From NCBI RefSeq assembly GCF_024137965.1, contig NZ_CP099975.1, positions 4,023,867-4,087,866 on the forward strand: a DNA stretch of 64,000 nucleotides, given 5' to 3'. Under the pieces are notes generated by a model. The model was given only the letters and a program-made list of their open reading frames with translations. It did no database searches and had not been told where the DNA came from. Each line of letters opens with the position of its first letter. Position 1 is the first letter of the stretch. This document shows, in pieces, positions 56,736 through 64,000 of this stretch. The position numbers and the translations under genes are program-made. Source of the stretch: Halomonas sp. Y3 (GTDB lineage: Bacteria; Pseudomonadota; Gammaproteobacteria; Pseudomonadales; Halomonadaceae).

Positions 56736-57907
56736 TGATCGCGCTGCCCCCCCTCTCGCTCTATGTGCATGTCCCCTGGTGCGTACGCAAGTGCCCCTAC
56801 TGCGACTTCAACTCCCATGGCGTCGGCCGCGATGCCGAGCTTCCGGAGGTCGACTACCTGGCCGCGCTGCTGGCCGACCTCGAGGCCGACCTGCCGCTGG
56901 CTGCCGGCCGGACGCTGGGCAGCATCTTTATCGGCGGGGGGACGCCGAGCCTGATGTCGGCGGCCTTCTATCGAGACCTGCTGGCCGGGATCGCGGCTCG
57001 CCTGCCCATGGCGCGTGATATCGAGATCACCCTGGAGGCCAATCCGGGGACCCTGGAGCGAGGGCGCTTCCACGGCTACCGTGAGGCGGGGATCAACCGC
57101 CTGTCGCTGGGGGTGCAGAGCTTCCGGGAGGCTCAGCTGCAGGCCCTGGGCAGGATCCACTCCGGTGATGATGCGATCACCGCGGTGGCCGAGGCCAGGG
57201 ACGCCGGCTTCGATAACCTCAACCTCGATCTGATGCATGGCCTGCCGGATCAGACGCCGACACTGGCCCTTGAGGATCTGGAGCGGGCCCTCGAGCTCGC
57301 CCCCGAGCATCTATCCTGGTATCAGCTCACCCTGGAGCCCAATACCGAGTTCCATTCCCGGCCACCCCGGCTGCCCGAGGAGGAGGTGCTGTGGGATATC
57401 CAGGACCTGGGGCACGAGCGCCTCGAGGCGGCAGGCCTTCGCCGCTACGAGATCTCCGCCTATGCGCTTGCCGGGCGCCGCTCCCGTCACAACCTCAACT
57501 ACTGGAGTTTCGGGGACTATCTCGGCATCGGAGCGGGAGCCCATGGCAAGCTGAGCGCCGCCGGGGAACCGGGGAGGGCGCTGGCCATCGAGCGGCGCTG
57601 GAAGGTCCGCCAGCCGAACTCCTACCTGCGCCGGCGGCATGACCCGCGAGGCTTTGTGGCGGGCCACAGTCGCGTGGAGGAGAGCGAGCTGCCGCTGGAG
57701 TTCGCCATGAATGCGCTGCGCCTGGTCGATGGCGTTCCCATGGAGGCCTGGCGCCAGACTACCGGCCTGCCGCCGGAGAGTCTGGCGCCGCGGCTGGCGG
57801 AGGCGCGTAAAAAAGGACTTCTCGTGGAAGATACCCAGCGGCTTCAGGCAAGCCCTCAGGGTCTACTATTCTTGAATGAACTGCTGGCGCTGATCGGTCT
57901 GGAGTGA
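56735..57907 (+). CDS. hemW: Radical SAM heme chaperone HemW
   Basis: 390 residues from the ATG at 56735 overlapping the rdgB stop (a GTG directly before it is also in frame). The radical SAM Cys motif is CVRKCPYC in SLYVHVPWCVRKCPYCDFNSH. GGGTPSLM and the HemW C-terminal domain (GVPMEAWRQTTGLPPES) follow. HemW binds heme and passes it to respiratory enzymes; it is often misnamed coproporphyrinogen oxidase. The rdgB-hemW pair is conserved in gammaproteobacteria. Confidence 0.95.
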   Translation: MIALPPLSLYVHVPWCVRKCPYCDFNSHGVGRDAELPEVDYLAALLADLEADLPLAAGRTLGSIFIGGGTPSLMSAAFYRDLLAGIAARLPMARDIEITLEANPGTLERGRFHGYREAGINRLSLGVQSFREAQLQALGRIHSGDDAITAVAEARDAGFDNLNLDLMHGLPDQTPTLALEDLERALELAPEHLSWYQLTLEPNTEFHSRPPRLPEEEVLWDIQDLGHERLEAAGLRRYEISAYALAGRRSRHNLNYWSFGDYLGIGAGAHGKLSAAGEPGRALAIERRWKVRQPNSYLRRRHDPRGFVAGHSRVEESELPLEFAMNALRLVDGVPMEAWRQTTGLPPESLAPRLAEARKKGLLVEDTQRLQASPQGLLFLNELLALIGLE

Positions 57908-58002
57908 CCGATTCACAAGACTCATCGCAGCCGTGACACCGATGAACTGCCCGGCAGGGATGCCTACCGGGTCGACCGATGACCGACAGGAGATCTAACC
58001 TT

Positions 58003-58680
58003 ATGATCAAACCCATTCGCTTCCTTGTACCGCTTGCCGCCGCCGCCCTGCTGGTGGGCTGCGCCACTACCGATCCCTACAGCGGCCAGACCCAGCGCAG
58101 CCAGACCGCCACCGGTGCCGGCATCGGGGCGGCGGTGGGGGCAGCCGCTGGCGCCCTCTCCGGAAGCGGCAGCACCAGCCGCCGCGATCGCGCGCTGGTC
58201 GGTGCTGCCGTGGGTGCCGCCGCCGGTGCCGGTATCGGCGCCTATATGGATCGCCAGGAGCAGCAGCTCCGCCAGAGCACCCAGGGTACCGGTATCGAGG
58301 TCGATCGCCGCGGTGACGATATCGTGCTCAACATGCCGAGCAGCGTGACCTTCGGCTTCGACTCCAGCGAACTGACCATGAGCGCTCGCAACGCCCTCAA
58401 TGATGTGGCGTCGATCCTCAATCAGTACACCGATACCCGGGTCAATATCGCCGGCCATACCGACAGCACCGGCAATGCCGACTACAACCAGCGTCTCTCC
58501 GAGCGGCGTGCCGAGTCCGTCGGCAACTATCTGGCCCAGTCTGGCGTCTCCCGCAACCGCCTCTATATGACCGGCTATGGCCAGACCCAGCCCGTGGCCA
58601 GCAATGCTACCGAGGAGGGCCGCGCTCAGAACCGTCGCGTCGAGATCACGCTGTCCCCCATCGAGAGCCAGTTCCAGTAG
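58003..58680 (+). CDS. OmpA-family peptidoglycan-binding lipoprotein (YiaD-like)
   Basis: 225 residues from the ATG at 58003 (AGGAG ten bases upstream). The lipobox is LLVGCAT. A Gly/Ala-rich glycine-zipper segment (about 40-85: GAGIGAAVGAAAGAL) follows, then the OmpA C-terminal domain (about 105-215) with VTFGFDSSELT, NIAGHTDSTGNADYNQRLSERRAESV and NRRVEITL, whose Asp and Arg bind diaminopimelate. It anchors the outer membrane to peptidoglycan. It is followed by an intrinsic terminator. Confidence 0.93.
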   Translation: MIKPIRFLVPLAAAALLVGCATTDPYSGQTQRSQTATGAGIGAAVGAAAGALSGSGSTSRRDRALVGAAVGAAAGAGIGAYMDRQEQQLRQSTQGTGIEVDRRGDDIVLNMPSSVTFGFDSSELTMSARNALNDVASILNQYTDTRVNIAGHTDSTGNADYNQRLSERRAESVGNYLAQSGVSRNRLYMTGYGQTQPVASNATEEGRAQNRRVEITLSPIESQFQ

Positions 58681-58710
58681 GCCTGAGGTTACCGCCACGT
58701 GCCAGAATGG

Positions 58711-58742
58711 GGCCTGCCGCCAGAAGCGGCAGGCCCCTTTTC
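58711..58742 (+). terminator. Intrinsic terminator after the OmpA-like lipoprotein
   Basis: GGCCTGCCGC-CAGAA-GCGGCAGGCC, a 10-bp perfect stem (58711-58735), followed by CCTTTTCC, 31 bases after the stop. Confidence 0.85.
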
Positions 58743-58772
58743 CTTTCCTTGCCGAGCCAGCAGCCCCCGTCC

Positions 58773-59621
58773 ATGCTTTCCTATCAGCACGCCTACCATG
58801 CCGGCAACTTTGCCGATGTCCACAAGCACCTGACCCTCCATGCGGTCATCGATCACTTATTACGTAAGAAATCACCCATTACGTATATTGATACCCATGC
58901 GGGTCGAGGCCTCTATCCCCTGGATGCCGCCGAGACCACCCGGCTGCAGGAGTACCGGGAAGGGGTCGCACCGCTATGGTCCGCCCGGGAAACCCGTGAA
59001 GGGGGGACGCTGCTGGTGGAGTGGCTGACGGCCCTGGCGGCGGCTCAGCCCGACCCTCGGCGCCTGACCCACTACCCCGGCTCGCCCTGGTGGATGGGGC
59101 AGCGGCTGAGGGCCCAGGACCAGCAGTGGCTCTTCGAGCTGCACCCGGGGGAGCATGAGCATCTCAGTCAGCAGCCTTTTCCTGCGGCAGTTCAGCGGAT
59201 CCATGGCGATGGCTTCAAGGGCCTGCGTGAGCGGTTGCCGGTCAGGACGCCGCGACTCTGCGTGCTGATCGACCCCAGCTACGAGCGCAAGGAGGAGTAT
59301 CTCGAGGTGGCCGAGACGGTGCTGGCGGCGATGTGCAAGGTGCGCCATGCGGTGGTGCTGGTCTGGTATCCGCTGCTGCCGGCGGGCCGCCACCGGGAGC
59401 TGCTCGAGGCGCTGCGCGACGGGGGGCTGCGCAAGGTCTGGTACGGGGAGTTCAGCCGCCGCACGCCGGCCCAGGAGGAGCGGGGGATGTACGGCAGCGG
59501 CATGCTGGTGGTCAACCCGCCCTGGGGTCTCGACGAGCGCCTGGCGGAAGCGATGGCCCCGGTAGTGGCGCGTCTCGGCTCACCGGGGAGCTACCGCAGC
59601 GGCTGGTGGGTGGAGGAGTAG
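58773..59621 (+). CDS. rlmJ: 23S rRNA (adenine2030-N6)-methyltransferase RlmJ
   Basis: 282 residues from the ATG at 58773, giving the family start MLSYQHAYHAGNFADVHKH. The SAM fold has YIDTHAGRGLY and the catalytic motif LIDPSYERKEEY (a DPPY equivalent). It methylates A2030 of 23S rRNA. It is convergent with mnmE, whose stop codon is 16 bases away. Confidence 0.95.
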   Translation: MLSYQHAYHAGNFADVHKHLTLHAVIDHLLRKKSPITYIDTHAGRGLYPLDAAETTRLQEYREGVAPLWSARETREGGTLLVEWLTALAAAQPDPRRLTHYPGSPWWMGQRLRAQDQQWLFELHPGEHEHLSQQPFPAAVQRIHGDGFKGLRERLPVRTPRLCVLIDPSYERKEEYLEVAETVLAAMCKVRHAVVLVWYPLLPAGRHRELLEALRDGGLRKVWYGEFSRRTPAQEERGMYGSGMLVVNPPWGLDERLAEAMAPVVARLGSPGSYRSGWWVEE

Positions 59622-59637
59622 CCGAAGGAGGGCACGG

Positions 59638-61005
59638 CTATTTCCCGATGCAGAAGCTGCCGAAGATCTCGCCCAGAAGATCATCGGCGCTGAATTCCCC
59701 GGTGATCTCGCCCAGGGCCTGCTGGGCGTCGCGCAGGTCCTCGGCGAGCAGCTCGCCGGCACCGAAACCGGTCAGTTGGGCCTCGCCGTTCTCCAGGGCT
59801 TGGCGGGCACGGTCCAGGGCATCGAGGTGGCGGCGTCGTGCCGAGAAGCGCCCCTCGGTGGTCCCGGTATAGCCCATCACCTCCTTGAGGTGCGCCTTGA
59901 GGTTATCCACACCCTCCCCGGTATGGGCGGAGAGCCGCACCACCGGGGTGGCTGTGGATAACTCGCTTCCGGCGGGCTCACGGCTGGCGTCGATCTTGTT
60001 GCGCACCAGGGTCAGCCGGGAGGGGTCCGGCAGTCGGGCCACGAACTCCGGCCAGATCGCCATGGGGTCGGTGGAGGTGGTGGTCGCGGCGTCCACCAGC
60101 AGCAGCACCCGGTCGGCCTTCTCGATCTCTGCCCAGGCGCGAGCCACGCCGATCTGCTCCACGGCGTCCGGAGTGTCGCGAAGTCCCGCGGTGTCGATCA
60201 CATGCAGCGGCATGCCGTCGATATGGATGTGCTCGCGCAGCACGTCTCGGGTGGTGCCGGCGATGTCAGTGACGATGGCGGTCTCCTGCTCGGTAAGGGC
60301 GTTGAGCAGGCTCGACTTGCCCGCATTGGGACGCCCGGCGATCACCACGTTCATCCCCTCGCGCATCAGCGCCCCCTGGCCGGCAGCGGCGCGCACCTCG
60401 GCAAGCTCCGCCATGACGCCGGCGAGCCGCTCGGCCACCTTGCCATCGGCCAGGAAGTCAATCTCCTCCTCGGGAAAGTCGATGGCCGCCTCCACATAGA
60501 CCCTCAGCTCGATGAGCCGCTCCACCAGCGCCTCGACTCGCCGCGAGAAGTCCCCCTGCAGGGAGCGCAGGGCGTTCTCGGCGGCGGCCCGGGAGCTGGC
60601 CTCGATCAGGTCGGCGATCGCCTCGGCCTGGGCCAGGTCGAGCTTGTCGTTGAGGAAGGCACGCTCGGAGAACTCGCCCGGGCGGGCCAGGCGGGCGCCC
60701 AGCTCGACGCAGCGCTCCAGCAGCAGGTCCATGATCACGGGGCCACCGTGGCCCTGCAGCTCCAGCACGTCCTCGCCGGTGAAGGAGCGGGGGCCGGGGA
60801 ACCAGAGGGCGATGCCCTCGTCGATCACGTCCTCCCTGCCCAGGAAGGGGCCGTAGTGGGCGTGGCGGGGCGCGGGGCAATGGCCCACCACCGCCTCGGC
60901 GATCGCCGCGCACAGCGGCCCGGAGAGGCGAATGATGCCGACGCCTCCGCGCCCGGGTGGCGTGGCGAGGGCGGCGATGGTGTCCTGGTCGTGGAGGCTG
61001 GCCAT
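59638..61005 (-). CDS. mnmE: tRNA modification GTPase MnmE
   Basis: 455 residues from the ATG at 61005 (AGGAG seven bases upstream). The N-terminal tetrahydrofolate domain begins [22 protein letters not shown]. The G domain has [30 protein letters not shown] and NKID. It ends with the conserved FCIGK Cys motif. With MnmG it modifies wobble uridines. Two perfect DnaA boxes in inverted orientation lie in the gene at 59903-59911 and 59953-59961. Confidence 0.97.
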   Translation of the reverse strand: MASLHDQDTIAALATPPGRGGVGIIRLSGPLCAAIAEAVVGHCPAPRHAHYGPFLGREDVIDEGIALWFPGPRSFTGEDVLELQGHGGPVIMDLLLERCVELGARLARPGEFSERAFLNDKLDLAQAEAIADLIEASSRAAAENALRSLQGDFSRRVEALVERLIELRVYVEAAIDFPEEEIDFLADGKVAERLAGVMAELAEVRAAAGQGALMREGMNVVIAGRPNAGKSSLLNALTEQETAIVTDIAGTTRDVLREHIHIDGMPLHVIDTAGLRDTPDAVEQIGVARAWAEIEKADRVLLLVDAATTTSTDPMAIWPEFVARLPDPSRLTLVRNKIDASREPAGSELSTATPVVRLSAHTGEGVDNLKAHLKEVMGYTGTTEGRFSARRRHLDALDRARQALENGEAQLTGFGAGELLAEDLRDAQQALGEITGEFSADDLLGEIFGSFCIGK

Positions 61006-61060
61006 GGAAATCTCCTGGTGGTGGCGCTGCCATTGTCCGCATCGGGCCCTGTAAACGCCA

Positions 61061-61083
61061 GACCCCCGCACGGGGCGGGGGTC
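61061..61083 (-). terminator. Possible terminator after yidC
   Basis: A 9-bp perfect stem GACCCCCGC/GCGGGGGTC (61061-61069 with 61075-61083) lies 25 bases after the yidC stop. It lacks a T-tract, so termination strength is uncertain. Confidence 0.6.
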
Positions 61084-61107
61084 CGGAGTGGCTGGGGCGG
61101 GTGAAGG

Positions 61108-62796
61108 CTACTTGGTCTTCATGCCCTTGCCGACGGTGGGGTCATTCTCGATCTTGCGCGTGATGGCGTACTGCTGGGCGATGGAGATGATGTTGTTCAC
61201 CACCCAGTAGATCACCAGACCGGCCGGGAACCACAGGAAGAAGAAGGTGAAGACGATGGGCAGCATGCGCATGATCTTCGCCTGCATCGGGTCCGGAGGC
61301 GTCGGGTTGAGCAGCTGCTGCACGAACATGGAGGCGCCCATCAGGATCGGCAGGATGAAGAAGGGATCCTTCACCGAGAGATCCTGGATCCAGAACATGA
61401 AGGGCGCGTGGCGCAGCTCCACGGATTCCAGCAGCATCCAGTAGAGGGCGATGAAGACCGGCATCTGCACCAGGATCGGCAGGCAGCCGCCCAGAGGATT
61501 GATCTTCTCCTTCTGGTAGAACTTCATCATCTCCTGGGACATCTTCTGGCGGTCGTCGCCGTACTGCTCCTTCAGGCGCTGCATCTCGGGGCCGAGCTTG
61601 CGCATGCGGGCCATGGACTTGTAGGCCTTGGCGGAGAGCGGCCAGAGGGCCAGCTTGACCACGATGGTCAGCAGCACGATGGACCAGCCCCAGTTGCCGA
61701 TCAGGCTGTGGATCTGGTCGAGCAGCCAGAACAGCGGGTTGGCGATGAACCAGAGCCAGCCGAAGTCCACGGTCAGGCGCAGGTTGGGCGCCACGGCTTC
61801 CAGGTAGTCCTGGACCTTGGGGCCCACGAAGAGAGTCGCGCCCAGCCGCGCCTCGCCCTCGGCGGCGATGGTGGTCACCGGGCCGGCGAAGGCCGCCACG
61901 TTGCGATTGCGCGAGTCGGTGGTGGCATAGAAGAGGTTCTGCTGGTTCTGGGGCGGCGCCCAGGCCGAGACGAAGTAGTGCTGGATGATCGCCACCCAGC
62001 CGCCCTGGGCGTCGACGTTGTCGAAGCGGCCGCGCTGGATATCGTCGAAGTCGACCTTCTCGTAGCGGCTCTCCGGGGTGGAGAAGGCCGCGCCGAGGAA
62101 GGAGCTCATGCCCAGGGCCACGCCGCTGGAGGGGTCGGGGCTGTTATCCCGTGCCAGCTGGCCGATGAAGCGGGCAGAGACCGGCTCCTCGGTGTTGTTG
62201 GCCAGGTAGTAGTGAACGTCAACCGCGTAGCTGCCGCGCTCGAAGCTGAAGCGCTTGATCACGTCGATGCCGTTCACCTCGGCGGTGAGGTCGACCTCGA
62301 GACGGCTGTCACCCTCGGCCAGGCGGTACTCGGTGCGCTCCGGTGTGAAGGCGATACGTCCTGCCTGGCCGTCCAGCTGGAGCCCGGAGCGCGCGACGTA
62401 GCTGCGCGTCTCGTTGTCGGAGAGCAGCACATAGGGGCGGTCGGAGTTCAGGGTCAGGCGATGCTGGGGCAGGGCCGCGTAGACGATATCGCCGCCCTGG
62501 GGGTCGATGCGCAGGTCGAGCACATCGGTCACTACGGCAATCAGGTCGCGGCTGCCGGTGGGGGAATCGGCGCTGCCTGGCATCGCCTGGCTGACGTCGT
62601 CCGCCGCGCTGGGCGATGCCGGTACGGCAAGGCCATCCGGGTCGGCGGGCTGGGCCTGGCCATTGTCTGAGCTGCTGGTAAAGGAGGGGGCCTCAGGCTC
62701 AGGAGCCACCTGGCCATAGTCCTGATTCCACTGCACGACGATCAGGTAAGCGAGCACCGCCAGGGGGATCAGCAATAGGAGTCGTTTTACGTCCAT
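61108..62796 (-). CDS. yidC: Membrane protein insertase YidC
   Basis: 562 residues from the ATG at 62796. It has an N-terminal signal anchor (VKRLLLLIPLAVLAYLIVVQW), a large periplasmic beta-supersandwich (about 60-330) and the conserved five-helix insertase core (about 345-550: SIVLLTIVVKLALWPLSAKAYKSMARMRKL with its hydrophilic-groove Arg/Lys, LGGCLPILVQMPVFIALYW). YidC inserts and folds inner-membrane proteins such as AtpE. It follows rnpA with 180 bases between, and no yidD was found in that gap. Confidence 0.97.
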   Translation of the reverse strand: MDVKRLLLLIPLAVLAYLIVVQWNQDYGQVAPEPEAPSFTSSSDNGQAQPADPDGLAVPASPSAADDVSQAMPGSADSPTGSRDLIAVVTDVLDLRIDPQGGDIVYAALPQHRLTLNSDRPYVLLSDNETRSYVARSGLQLDGQAGRIAFTPERTEYRLAEGDSRLEVDLTAEVNGIDVIKRFSFERGSYAVDVHYYLANNTEEPVSARFIGQLARDNSPDPSSGVALGMSSFLGAAFSTPESRYEKVDFDDIQRGRFDNVDAQGGWVAIIQHYFVSAWAPPQNQQNLFYATTDSRNRNVAAFAGPVTTIAAEGEARLGATLFVGPKVQDYLEAVAPNLRLTVDFGWLWFIANPLFWLLDQIHSLIGNWGWSIVLLTIVVKLALWPLSAKAYKSMARMRKLGPEMQRLKEQYGDDRQKMSQEMMKFYQKEKINPLGGCLPILVQMPVFIALYWMLLESVELRHAPFMFWIQDLSVKDPFFILPILMGASMFVQQLLNPTPPDPMQAKIMRMLPIVFTFFFLWFPAGLVIYWVVNNIISIAQQYAITRKIENDPTVGKGMKTK

Positions 62797-62863
62797 GAGG
62801 GTTCTGCCCGATGGGTGGTGAACTTGCCAGGGGCGGGATGGAAAGTACCCGCCCGAGATAGAC

Positions 62864-62885
62864 AAAAGCCTGCCAGAGGCAGGCT
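62864..62885 (-). terminator. Intrinsic terminator between rnpA and yidC
   Basis: AGCCTGCC-TCT-GGCAGGCT (62885-62867) is an 8-bp perfect stem followed by TTTT on the minus strand. A second hairpin (62831-62837 with 62848-62854) follows. The pair should reduce rpmH-rnpA read-through into yidC. Confidence 0.8.
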
Positions 62886-62976
62886 CGATGCCGAACACGG
62901 ACTGTCGGCGGTGGAATCGGCCGGGGCGAGTGTCGCCATGGCAAGCAGGTGCAGCATGGCAATACCGCCGGTCCGC

Positions 62977-63396
62977 TCATCCGCTCTGACTGGCGTTTGC
63001 ACTGGTCGTCCCGTTCTGCGGCTGATCGTCACGCTTCCACCTGGCAGCATCTCGCGCCAGGCGTCGCCACATGCCGTGCAGCTGGCGATGCAGGGTGGCG
63101 TTATCCAACTCTCCTACGCCTCGCCTGGCCAGGACCACGATGTCCAGGGCAGGGATCTGCTGTTGCTGGAGACGGATGGACTCACGAACGAGCCGCTTGA
63201 GGCGGTTACGGTCGACGGCACGGCGAAGGTTCTTCTTGCTGACCACCAGGCCGAGACGCGGATGTCCCAGCTCATTGGGTATGGCCAGGGCCATGAGCCC
63301 CTTGCCGTGAACCTTGAACGCCGCGGCCTCGAAGACCTGACGGTAGTCCCCGGCCGTCAGCAGGCGCAGACGGCGGGGAAATGCCTGACGGGACAC
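62977..63396 (-). CDS. rnpA: Ribonuclease P protein component RnpA
   Basis: 139 residues from a GTG at 63396. The RNR motif is GLVVSKKNLRRAVDRNRLKRLVRESIRLQQ, and the start FPRRLRLLTAGDYRQVFEAA is typical. It binds RNase P RNA to process tRNA 5' ends. It starts 13 bases after rpmH in the conserved order. Confidence 0.96.
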   Translation of the reverse strand: MSRQAFPRRLRLLTAGDYRQVFEAAAFKVHGKGLMALAIPNELGHPRLGLVVSKKNLRRAVDRNRLKRLVRESIRLQQQQIPALDIVVLARRGVGELDNATLHRQLHGMWRRLARDAARWKRDDQPQNGTTSANASQSG

Positions 63397-63409
63397 CAGG
63401 AGTCCGTGA

Positions 63410-63544
63410 TCAGGCGCTCAGGCGCTTGCGACCCTTGGCGCGACGACGGGCCAGGACGGCACGGCCGTTCTTGGTGGCCATGCGAGCACGGAAGCCGTGC
63501 ACACGCTTACGCTTCAGAACGCTGGGCTGAAAGGTACGTTTCAT
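63410..63544 (-). CDS. rpmH: 50S ribosomal protein L34
   Basis: 44 residues. Read codon by codon the protein starts [20 protein letters not shown], continues [20 protein letters not shown], and ends RLSA before TGA, the universal L34 sequence. It is the first gene of rpmH-rnpA. dnaA would normally lie divergently upstream, beyond the right edge. Confidence 0.98.
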   Translation of the reverse strand: MKRTFQPSVLKRKRVHGFRARMATKNGRAVLARRRAKGRKRLSA

Positions 63545-63640
63545 AACTCATTATTCCCACGTGGTTTTTAGGACGATTGGACAGCTTGGAGGCGTCCGGA
63601 TCCCGTTCGGGGCCCGGTGATATTCGGCTCAAGACCGGAA

Positions 63641-63669
63641 ATTGTAGTGATATCGCGCTCCGGGTGCAA
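63641..63669 (-). promoter_or_regulatory. Promoter of rpmH-rnpA
   Basis: Minus-strand TTGCAC (63669-63664) and TACAAT (63646-63641) with a 17-base spacer, about 97 bases before the rpmH ATG. Confidence 0.7.
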
Positions 63670-64000
63670 TTTTTCCGTTGCCGGATCCGGGCAACGGCCT
63701 CGGTGCCCCCGAGCCTCGCTGCCGGGACAGCGGGAGACTCTGGCCTGCCTTCTACCCTCAGGACGCAACAGTAACTATTTATAGTTCTTTTATAAAACCT
63801 GTTATTAATGCTGGGGACAGTTACTGTGGATAACTTGACTTTCCATTTCCAGGACAAGGGGATATACAGGTTGAAAGTGTGTGGACGAGCGCTGGAGGCA
63901 GCATGGACAGCCTGTGCAGTGAGGGTGGACAAATATTGCTCTGGTCCACAGGCTCCGGGTATCCCCAGAGCTCAAGTGCAGCAGTCCCGAGGACCCGCCC
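63670..64000. other. DnaA-box-containing AT-rich region upstream of rpmH (second origin candidate, truncated)
   Basis: No gene is visible. 63770-63850 is AT-rich (TATTTATAGTTCTTTTATAA). A perfect DnaA box TGTGGATAA lies at 63825-63833, with weaker forms near 63882 (TGTGGACGA), 63928 (GTGGACAAA) and 63954 (GTCCACAGG). In Pseudomonas the origin lies between rpmH and dnaA, exactly here. The region runs off the window, so its full content is unseen. Confidence 0.55.

Noticed and set aside
62699..62980. Minus-strand frame between rnpA and yidC considered as yidD
   Set aside because: It lacks the YidD Cys pattern and hydrophobic start, overlaps yidC, and contains the terminator hairpin.
63553..63568. 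CACGTG core upstream of rpmH considered as a parS site
   Set aside because: The flanks do not match TGTTNCACGTGNAACA. Other CACGTG cores in the window (for example near 15569 and 16240) also fail. No parS was found by eye.
63507..63932. Minus-strand frame upstream of and overlapping rpmH
   Set aside because: It overlaps L34 out of frame, spans the rpmH promoter and a DnaA box, and has no conserved features.

Overview
The window looks like one contiguous piece of chromosome from a high-GC gammaproteobacterium. Gene content and order (phoBR, a pst operon with long-type PstA, atpIBEFHAGDC beside parAB-rsmG-mnmG, argC-erpA, hemJ-thiD-hemL, rpmH-rnpA-yidC-mnmE) fit the Halomonadaceae (Halomonas sensu lato). 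The family assignment is inferred from synteny and protein character only. No rRNA, tRNA, CRISPR array, insertion sequence or phage gene was recognised.

Layout. 0-8.2 kb is a phosphate block: the tail of phoB, phoR, then on the opposite strand pstS-pstC-pstA-pstB-phoU followed by cysZ and a PCuAC-like periplasmic protein. Two clear Pho boxes were found, one before pstS and one between pstS and pstC. 8.2-16 kb holds a YciA-type thioesterase, an orphan TRAP substrate-binding protein, uvrD, hexR, a small protein and an NSS-family Na+ symporter. 15.3-22.9 kb (all minus) carries envelope-precursor and metal genes: mgtE, uppP, apbE, glmU, glmS and a DUF72 gene. 22.9-30.1 kb is the complete ATP synthase operon with a recognisable sigma70 promoter. 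30.2-34.5 kb is mnmG-rsmG-parA-parB.

The 34.5-35.0 kb gap has an AT-rich stretch plus a cluster of DnaA-box-like 9-mers and is a candidate replication origin. A second DnaA-box-bearing AT-rich region begins upstream of rpmH at the right edge (63.7-64.0 kb), where dnaA would be expected just outside the window. 35.0-39.0 kb has a polar amino-acid ABC transporter, erpA and argC. 39.1-45.3 kb (plus strand) has a CLC channel, hemJ, thiD, hemL, a P-loop kinase-like protein and a small exported protein.

45.3-55.8 kb is a biofilm-matrix island on the minus strand: csgD-E-F-G, csgB-csgA, then pgaA-B-C-D. It pairs curli amyloid with poly-N-acetylglucosamine, and its curli half is markedly lower in GC than the rest. 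GlmS and GlmU, elsewhere in the window, make UDP-GlcNAc, the substrate of PgaC. 56.1-63.5 kb returns to housekeeping genes: rdgB, hemW, an OmpA-type lipoprotein, rlmJ, mnmE, yidC, rnpA and rpmH.

The most interesting items are the curli-PNAG island with a 24-strand curlin, the doubled Pho boxes (one overlapping the start codon of the divergent gene), a strong terminator placed directly before mgtE, and the two competing origin-like regions together with eight perfect DnaA boxes.
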